DNA of 10,202 nucleotides from Prevotellaceae bacterium UBA711 (GTDB taxonomy: Bacteria > Bacteroidota > Bacteroidia > Bacteroidales > Bacteroidaceae). The stretch covers positions 841 to 11,042 of the forward strand of contig DBLZ01000077.1 in the NCBI GenBank assembly GCA_002297545.1, written 5' to 3'. Every line of letters starts with the position of its first letter. The stretch's first letter is position 1. Positions 5,773 through 10,202 of the stretch are shown here, in pieces. The notes under the pieces were generated by a model. It did not search any database. It was not told the DNA's origin and saw nothing but the letters and a program-made list of their open reading frames with translations. The position numbers and the translations under genes are program-made.

Positions 5773-5967
5773 TTACTTGTTTGACTCTTTTTGGCGAAGC
5801 ACCGTCTTCATACGTGCTATGTTACGACGAGCAGCCTTAATCTGAGAGTTGTTTTCCAAAGGAGCCACGGCATGATTCAACTTCATCTGATCATAGTTGG
5901 CTACCTCCACGGCAATGCGCTCTGCGAGTTCAGAAGCACTCATTGCGTTTATTTCTGCAATCTTCAT
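5773..5967 (-). CDS. rpmC: 50S ribosomal protein L29 (uL29)
   Basis: L29 is a small two-helix protein at the exit tunnel rim beside L23, near the docking site of SRP and trigger factor. From the ATG at 5967 the product is 64 residues (MKIAEINAMSASELAERIAV...), ending RQKESNK. Helix 2 carries the family signature IKAARRNIARMKTVLRQ (43-59). Another ATG lies directly upstream at 5970 and would give MMKIAEI. That ATG overlaps the rplP stop by one base (TAATG). I prefer 5967 because Bacteroidales L29 proteins, as I recall them, begin MKIAEI. There is no Shine-Dalgarno motif, so either start probably depends on translation coupled to rplP. Confidence 0.95.
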   Translation of the reverse strand: MKIAEINAMSASELAERIAVEVANYDQMKLNHAVAPLENNSQIKAARRNIARMKTVLRQKESNK

Positions 5968-5969
5968 CA

Positions 5970-6395
5970 TTATGCGTTTTTGTCGTAATCACGTCTAACA
6001 ATAAACTTGGTGGTCACTGGCAACTTCTGTGCTGCCAAGCGAAGGGCCTCCTTCGCAATCTCGTAACTTACACCCTCTATCTCGAAAATAATACGTCCGG
6101 GAGTGATAGGGAATACAAATCCAACGGGATCACCCTTACCTTTACCCATACGTACGTCAGCAGGCTTCTTGGTGATGGGCTTATCAGGGAAAATGCGAAT
6201 CCAACTCTGTCCCTCACGCTGCATGTAACGTGTCATTGCCACACGGGCTGCCTCAATCTGGCGAGCGGTAATCCAGCGTGTTTCCAAAGACTTGATACCA
6301 AAACTGCCAAATGCCAACTGATTGCCACGCATTGCATTACCTTTACGGTGGTTCTTTTGTGGCCTTCTATATTTAGTTCTTTTTGGTTGTAACAT
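5970..6395 (-). CDS. rplP: 50S ribosomal protein L16 (uL16)
   Basis: L16 is a late-assembly protein near the peptidyl transferase centre and A-site tRNA elbow, needed for a functional 50S. The product is 141 residues, a little longer than in E. coli (136). It opens MLQPKRTKYRRPQKNHRKGN (1-20), then FGSFGIKSLETRWITARQIE (29-48) and ARVAMTRYMQREGQSWIRIF (50-69). The loop VRMGKGKG (81-88) contains Arg82, the equivalent of E. coli Arg81, which is hydroxylated there by RoxA/YcfD. It is 13 bp after rpsC. Its stop codon abuts or overlaps the rpmC start. Confidence 0.99.
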   Translation of the reverse strand: MLQPKRTKYRRPQKNHRKGNAMRGNQLAFGSFGIKSLETRWITARQIEAARVAMTRYMQREGQSWIRIFPDKPITKKPADVRMGKGKGDPVGFVFPITPGRIIFEIEGVSYEIAKEALRLAAQKLPVTTKFIVRRDYDKNA

Positions 6396-6408
6396 CTTAA
6401 TTCAGTTA

Positions 6409-7140
6409 TTAACGGTTGTTGTTCTTCTTGCGACGGAAGTTCTTACCACCGCCATTACCACCGAAACCTCTGCCAGATTCCTTTGCCTGAGTAAAATTGG
6501 GAGCAAGATCCTTCTTGCCATAAACCTCACCGCGACAGATCCATACCTTGATACCCAACAGGCCAACTTTTGTCAATGCCTCTGCCTGGCAGAAGTCAAT
6601 ATCAGCACGCAGCGTGTGCAGAGGAGTACGGCCTTCCTTGAACATCTCTGAACGAGCAATTTCAGCACCATTCAAACGGCCACTAATGAGAACCTTTATT
6701 CCCTCGGCACCGGCACGCATCGTGTTGGCAATAGCCATCTTGATAGCACGACGATAAGCGATCTTGCCCTCTACCTGACGCGCTATGCTGTTTGCAACTA
6801 TGGTAGCATCCAACTCGGGCTTCTTTACCTCAAAGATATTGATCTGGATATCCTTGTCGGTCACCTTCTTCAATTCCTCTTTGAGTTTGTCTACCTTCTC
6901 GCCACCCTTACCGATAATCAAGCCCGGACGAGCAGTGCAAACAGTGATGGTAATCATCTTCAACGTACGCTCAATCACGATACGTGAGATACTGGCGTCA
7001 CCAAGACGTGCGTTCAGATATTTGCGAATTTTGCTATCCTCAAGGATTGTATCGCCATAGTTCTTGCCACCGAACCAATTGGAATCCCAACCGCGGACAA
7101 AACCGAGACGGTTGCTTATAGGATTAACTTTTTGTCCCAT
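6409..7140 (-). CDS. rpsC: 30S ribosomal protein S3 (uS3)
   Basis: S3 lies in the 30S head and with S4 and S5 lines the mRNA entry tunnel, where it contributes to helicase activity. The product is 243 residues. It opens MGQKVNPISNRLGFVRGWDS. A type II KH domain holds the GxxG loop GKGG at residues 77-80 within RPGLIIGKGGEKVDKL. The C-terminal S3 domain includes GRLNGAEIARSEMFKEG followed by RTPLHTLRADIDF and the conserved GVKVWI-like strand (LLGIKVWICRGEVYGK). The last 25 or so residues form a low-complexity Gly/Asn/Lys/Arg tail (GFGGNGGGKNFRRKKNNNR). It is 14 bp after rplV with only a weak AAAAGAAA purine stretch upstream. Confidence 0.99.
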   Translation of the reverse strand: MGQKVNPISNRLGFVRGWDSNWFGGKNYGDTILEDSKIRKYLNARLGDASISRIVIERTLKMITITVCTARPGLIIGKGGEKVDKLKEELKKVTDKDIQINIFEVKKPELDATIVANSIARQVEGKIAYRRAIKMAIANTMRAGAEGIKVLISGRLNGAEIARSEMFKEGRTPLHTLRADIDFCQAEALTKVGLLGIKVWICRGEVYGKKDLAPNFTQAKESGRGFGGNGGGKNFRRKKNNNR

Positions 7141-7154
7141 GTTTCTTTTCTAAC

Positions 7155-7550
7155 TTAATCTTTCTTAGTGTCAACGAACAAGGTGATGTGGTTAGAACGC
7201 TTGCGAATTCTATATCCACGTCCCTGAGGAGCAGGTCTCATACGCTTGAGAGTAGCACCCTCGTTCACAAAAATCTTAGAGATATATAGTTCTCCATCCT
7301 CTGCTTTGCGCTCGTTCTTCTGCTCCCAGTTTGCAATAGCAGAACGGAGCAATTTCTCTACGTCTGCGCTGGCAGCCTTGGCACAGAACTTCAATGTTCC
7401 CAAAGCTCTGTTGACTTCCATTCCGCGAACCAGATCAACAACGTATCTCATCTTGCGGGGAGAAGAAGGAACGTTTTGCAACTTGGCAAAACTCTGGGCC
7501 TTGCGTGCTTCCTTTCTGGCGTCAGCAGCTAATCTTTTTCTTTTTCCCAT
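7155..7550 (-). CDS. rplV: 50S ribosomal protein L22 (uL22)
   Basis: L22 lines the peptide exit tunnel: a globular surface domain plus a long beta-hairpin that with L4 forms the tunnel constriction. The product is 131 residues; E. coli L22 is 110, and the extra length is mainly a basic N-terminal extension (MGKRKRLAADARKEARKAQS), which I recall as usual in Bacteroidota. The core starts at FAKLQNVPSSPRKMRYVVDL (21-40). The beta-hairpin and its C-terminal arm run about 84-124 and include GATLKRMRPAPQGRGYRIRK (98-117). No deletion of the macrolide-resistance type is evident in the hairpin. The gap from rpsS is 38 bp and contains a small tandem repeat. Confidence 0.98.
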   Translation of the reverse strand: MGKRKRLAADARKEARKAQSFAKLQNVPSSPRKMRYVVDLVRGMEVNRALGTLKFCAKAASADVEKLLRSAIANWEQKNERKAEDGELYISKIFVNEGATLKRMRPAPQGRGYRIRKRSNHITLFVDTKKD

Positions 7551-7551
7551 T

Positions 7552-7565
7552 ATTCTTTATTCTTT
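7552..7565 (-). repeat. Two-copy 7-bp tandem repeat in the rpsS-rplV gap
   Basis: On the minus strand the unit AAAGAAT occurs twice directly before the rplV ATG, giving an A-rich leader without a Shine-Dalgarno core. It most likely reflects the A-rich upstream context favoured for initiation in Bacteroidota. The short length means chance cannot be excluded. Confidence 0.4.
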
Positions 7566-7588
7566 ATTTATCCAGTTGTTGGTTCCGT

Positions 7589-7858
7589 TTACTTCTTCTT
7601 CTTATCACCATGGCCACCAAACTTACGTGTCGGAGCAAATTCGCCCAACTTGTGACCAACCATATTTTCTGTCACGTAAACGGGAATAAACTTATTACCG
7701 TTGTGAACGGCCACTGTATGTCCCACGAAATCAGGAGAGATCATAGAAGCACGAGCCCAGGTCTTGACTACGTTCTTCTTGCCACTTTCATTCATGGCAA
7801 GAACCTTCTTCTCAAGATTAACTTCGATATAGGGACCTTTCTTTAATGAACGACTCAT
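7589..7858 (-). CDS. rpsS: 30S ribosomal protein S19 (uS19)
   Basis: S19 is in the 30S head, pairs with S13, and contacts the A-site finger and tRNAs across the subunit interface. The product is 89 residues, the normal size. It opens MSRSLKKGPYIEVNLEKKVL (1-20) and includes TWARASMISPDFVGHTVAVH (33-52). The signature HNGNKFIPVYVTENMVGHKL (52-71) is followed by GEFAPTRKF and the Lys-rich tail GDKKKK. The start is 27 bp after rplB with no Shine-Dalgarno motif close to the ATG. Confidence 0.99.
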   Translation of the reverse strand: MSRSLKKGPYIEVNLEKKVLAMNESGKKNVVKTWARASMISPDFVGHTVAVHNGNKFIPVYVTENMVGHKLGEFAPTRKFGGHGDKKKK

Positions 7859-7885
7859 AAATATTACGCTGTTAACTTCCGTTGA

Positions 7886-8713
7886 TTACTTCTTGTTAGC
7901 TCTCTCAATGATATACTTGTTGGACTGCTTCTTGGGAGCGCGAGTCTTCTTGCCCTTGGCATACAAGCCTGTACGTGAACGAGGATGTCCACCAGACTGG
8001 CGACCTTCACCACCACCCATGGGATGATCATGAGGATTCATGACAACACCACGGTTGTGGGGGCGTCTGCCCAACCAGCGGCTACGACCAGCCTTACCAG
8101 AACTCTCCAATGCATGATCACTGTTACCTACGCTACCAACAGTAGCCTTGCATGCGCTCAGAATCTGACGAGTTTCACCTGAAGGCAACTTGATAACACA
8201 ATACCGCCCCTCACGAGAGGTCAACTGTGCAAAGTTACCAGCAGAACGAACCAAAATACCTCCCTGGCCGGGACGCAACTCGATATTGTGGATAACAGTA
8301 CCCACAGGAATATTCTGCAAAGGAAGAGCGTTACCTACCTCGGGAGCAGCTTCTGCGCCACTCATCAAAGTAGCACCAACCTCCAATCCATTAGGAGCAA
8401 TAATATAACGCTTCTCACCGTCAGCATAGAACAGCAAAGCAATACGAGCAGAGCGGTTAGGATCATACTCAATAGTCTTTACCACTGCAGGAATACCATC
8501 CTTCTCACGTTTGAAATCTATAAAACGATACTTCTGCTTATGACCACCGCCGATATAGCGAACTGTCATCTTACCGGTAGTATTACGACCGCCAGAAGAC
8601 CTCTTACCACAAACGAGGGATTTTTCAGGTACTGATGCAGTAATCTCGCTGAAAGTACCTATAATCTTATGTCTTTGGCCCGGAGTTGTGGGCTTAAATT
8701 TACGTACTGCCAT
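7886..8713 (-). CDS. rplB: 50S ribosomal protein L2 (uL2)
   Basis: L2 is required for subunit association and peptidyl transferase function and forms bridge B7b. The start is at 8713 (MAVRKFKPTTPGQRHK), giving 275 residues against 273 in E. coli. An upstream in-frame ATG at 8740 is rejected because it lies inside rplW and adds nine unmatched residues. The OB-fold RNA-binding domain spans about 60-120 and an SH3-like domain about 125-200. The C-terminal extension has NPHDHPMGGGEGR (226-238), in which His230 matches the critical E. coli His229, and the segment GRQSGGHPRSRTGLYAKGKK (237-256). The gap from rplW is 4 bp, suggesting coupling. Confidence 0.99.
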   Translation of the reverse strand: MAVRKFKPTTPGQRHKIIGTFSEITASVPEKSLVCGKRSSGGRNTTGKMTVRYIGGGHKQKYRFIDFKREKDGIPAVVKTIEYDPNRSARIALLFYADGEKRYIIAPNGLEVGATLMSGAEAAPEVGNALPLQNIPVGTVIHNIELRPGQGGILVRSAGNFAQLTSREGRYCVIKLPSGETRQILSACKATVGSVGNSDHALESSGKAGRSRWLGRRPHNRGVVMNPHDHPMGGGEGRQSGGHPRSRTGLYAKGKKTRAPKKQSNKYIIERANKK

Positions 8714-8717
8714 CTCT

Positions 8718-9008
8718 TTAAATATTGCTATAGAAATCAATCACATCGCCCTCCTTAAGAGTAACGATTGCCTTCTTAAAGGCATTTGTACGACCCTTCA
8801 GCAGACCTGCCTTAGTGTAACGAGTCTTGTTCTTACCTGCATACACACAGGTATTGATATCAGTAACGCTTACATTGTAACGTGCCTCTATCTCCTTCTT
8901 CAACTCGATTTTGTTTGCCTCAGGACGCACCACGAAGCCATACTTATTCTGCTTCTCTGTAATACCGGTCATCTTCTCAGTGACCAGAGGTTTGATAATG
9001 TATGTCAT
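8718..9008 (-). CDS. rplW: 50S ribosomal protein L23 (uL23)
   Basis: L23 sits at the exit tunnel rim and is the main ribosomal docking point for trigger factor and SRP. The product is 96 residues. It opens MTYIIKPLVTEKMTGITEKQ (1-20), with the strand YGFVVRPEANKIELKKEIE (23-41) and the helix and strand YNVSVTDINT (44-53). The signature GRTNAFKKAIVTLKEGDVID (72-91) is near the end. Compared with E. coli (100 residues) the loop that reaches into the tunnel is of similar size. The gap from rplD is 18 bp and there is no Shine-Dalgarno motif. Confidence 0.98.
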   Translation of the reverse strand: MTYIIKPLVTEKMTGITEKQNKYGFVVRPEANKIELKKEIEARYNVSVTDINTCVYAGKNKTRYTKAGLLKGRTNAFKKAIVTLKEGDVIDFYSNI

Positions 9009-9026
9009 AGTTATTCGGACGTCTTA

Positions 9027-9656
9027 TTACTTAGAGAGATTACCATCAATCACAGCCAAAGCGCTTTCTGCCACAACCATAACGTCTGCATTCAGAACCT
9101 GATAAGTATTCAGAGCTGCAGCAGGCATTGTTGTAACACGCTGAAGATTACGTGCAGACAAATATACAGCTTTATCAGCACTCGGAGTCACAAAGAGAGC
9201 CTTTTTATCTGATATTTTAAGGTTGCTTAACACTTCAATCATTAACTTCGTCTTGGGAGCTTCAAAAGAGAAGTCCTCAACAACAATAATTGCATTCTCC
9301 TGTGCCTTATAAGTCAATGCACTACGACGGGCCAGCTGACGTACCTTTTTATTCAACTTAAAGCCATAGTCACGAGGTTGAGGACCAAACACGCGAGCAC
9401 CACCAACAAGAACAGGGCTGTTGATATCACCACGACGTGCACCACCACCACCTTTCTGACGGCCAAGCTTACGAGTTGAACCGCTCATCTCACTTCTTTC
9501 CTTGGTCTTAGCAGTACCCTGACGCTTATTAGCAAGAATCAGCTTGACGTCAAGATAAATAGCATGATCGCAGGGCTCTATAGCATAGATAGCATCATTG
9601 AGAACTACCTTGCGGCCGGTATCTTGGCCATTGATATTCAATACACTTGCTTCCAT
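9027..9656 (-). CDS. rplD: 50S ribosomal protein L4 (uL4)
   Basis: L4 is an early-assembly 23S rRNA binder whose extended loop forms the exit tunnel constriction with L22. In E. coli it also represses the S10 operon through the S10 leader, a region outside this window. The product is 209 residues. The long loop spans about residues 44-97, with RQGTAKTKERSEMSGSTRKL (45-64), GRQKGGGGARRGDINSPVLV (65-84) and GGARVFGPQPRDY (85-97). The C-terminal Rossmann-like domain includes IIVVEDFSFEAPKTK and LNADVMVVAESALAVI. It begins 1 bp after the rplC stop (TAAGATG), so reinitiation or coupling is likely. No Shine-Dalgarno motif is seen. Confidence 0.98.
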   Translation of the reverse strand: MEASVLNINGQDTGRKVVLNDAIYAIEPCDHAIYLDVKLILANKRQGTAKTKERSEMSGSTRKLGRQKGGGGARRGDINSPVLVGGARVFGPQPRDYGFKLNKKVRQLARRSALTYKAQENAIIVVEDFSFEAPKTKLMIEVLSNLKISDKKALFVTPSADKAVYLSARNLQRVTTMPAAALNTYQVLNADVMVVAESALAVIDGNLSK

Positions 9657-9657
9657 C

Positions 9658-10202
9658 TTACTTTACTATGCTAACAATTGAACCTTTATAACCGGGAACA
9701 CTACCCTTGATCAACAGAAGGTTGTGCTCAGGGATCACCTTTAACACCTGCAAGTTATGAGTAGTAACTCGCTCGTCACCCATCTGACCGCCCATGCGCA
9801 TACCCTTGAATACCTTTGCGGGATAAGAACATGCACCGATTGAACCGGGCTTGCGCAGACGGTCATCCTGACCGTGTGTAGACTGACCTACACCACCAAA
9901 GCCATGACGCTTCACAACGCCCTGGAAACCTTTACCCTTAGACGTACCTATTACATCTACAAAAGAGCAGCCCGAGAACAATTCTACAGTGAGAGAATCA
10001 CCGAGATTCAGTTCGCCCTCAAAACCAGTGAACTCAGCCAAGTGGCGCTTGGGAGTGGCACCGGCCTTCTTAAAGTGACCGAGCAATGGAGCAGATGTAT
10101 TCTTCTCCTTTGCCTCTTCATAACCCACCTGAACGGCATCGTAGCCATCCTTCTCTACGGTTTTAATCTGAGTAACCACGCAAGGACCTACTTCGATAAC
10201 AG
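9658..10202 (-). CDS. rplC: 50S ribosomal protein L3 (uL3), N-terminus cut by window edge
   Basis: L3 is an early assembly protein that reaches the peptidyl transferase centre through a long loop. The frame is open to the window edge, so this is a partial gene: 180 residues are visible, beginning VIEVGPCVVTQIKTVEKDGY. About 25 N-terminal residues should lie upstream. A GTG at 10179 is an internal Val codon, not the start, because the residues before it match the family (VIEVGPCVV). The central loop shows KGKGFQGVVKRHGFGGVGQS, followed by RKPGSIGACSYPAKVFKGMR and MGGQMGDERVT. The Gln that PrmB methylates in E. coli (Gln150, in GSIGQ) is replaced by Ala (GSIGA). Its stop lies 1 bp before rplD. 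Confidence 0.98.
   Translation of the reverse strand, partial: VIEVGPCVVTQIKTVEKDGYDAVQVGYEEAKEKNTSAPLLGHFKKAGATPKRHLAEFTGFEGELNLGDSLTVELFSGCSFVDVIGTSKGKGFQGVVKRHGFGGVGQSTHGQDDRLRKPGSIGACSYPAKVFKGMRMGGQMGDERVTTHNLQVLKVIPEHNLLLIKGSVPGYKGSIVSIVK

Noticed and set aside
8714..8740. Upstream extension of rplB to an ATG at 8740
   Set aside because: It overlaps the rplW 3' end and adds nine residues before the conserved MAVRKFKPTTPGQRHK start.
8688..9212. 174-codon plus-strand ORF opposite rplW and its flanks
   Set aside because: It is the longest antisense frame, rich in Cys, His, Ser and Thr as expected from reverse-complemented basic ribosomal genes. It spans gene junctions and has no family resemblance.
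10177..10179. GTG at 10179 as the rplC start
   Set aside because: The frame stays open upstream with residues typical of L3 (VIEVGPCVV), so this is an internal valine; the true start is outside the window.

Overview
This window is one uninterrupted, minus-strand run of ribosomal protein genes: a merged S10-spc cluster ending in secY. It looks like the chromosome of a member of the Bacteroidota, most likely the order Bacteroidales. The assignment rests on protein character recalled from memory, not on a search: the 243-residue S3 with a Gly/Asn/Lys-rich tail, the L22 and L2 termini, the two-domain L6 and the zinc-free S14. It is supported by the mostly Shine-Dalgarno-less, A/T-rich start contexts. 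The genus cannot be fixed from the sequence alone.

Reading in the direction of transcription (from position 10202 down to 1), the order is rplC (5' end cut by the window edge), rplD, rplW, rplB, rpsS, rplV, rpsC, rplP, rpmC, rpsQ, rplN, rplX, rplE, rpsN, rpsH, rplF, rplR, rpsE, rpmD, rplO and secY (3' end cut by the window edge). That is 21 genes, 19 of them complete. All 20 visible stop codons are TAA and all 20 visible start codons are ATG. No gene appears broken or inserted, and there are no tRNA or rRNA genes, mobile elements, CRISPR arrays or phage sequences.

The genes are packed tightly. Gaps run from 1 to 38 bp, except for one 93-bp gap between rpsN and rpsH. There is no room between rpsQ and rplN (2 bp) for the separate spc promoter known in E. 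coli, so the S10 and spc blocks are probably co-transcribed. The 93-bp gap is the only notable non-coding stretch. It holds a 13-pair hairpin just after the rpsN stop and a second, short hairpin just before rpsH. No stretch over 300 bp lacks a gene.

Functionally the window supplies large-subunit proteins (L3, L4, L23, L2, L22, L16, L29, L14, L24, L5, L6, L18, L30, L15) and small-subunit proteins (S19, S3, S17, S14, S8, S5). It also encodes SecY, the channel that receives nascent chains from the ribosome. This is a conserved housekeeping region and I see no evidence for a new biological system. The points that merit a second look are the rpsN-rpsH hairpins, the strong Shine-Dalgarno sequences before rplF and rpmD in an otherwise SD-poor operon, and a few protein-level departures from the E. 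coli pattern.
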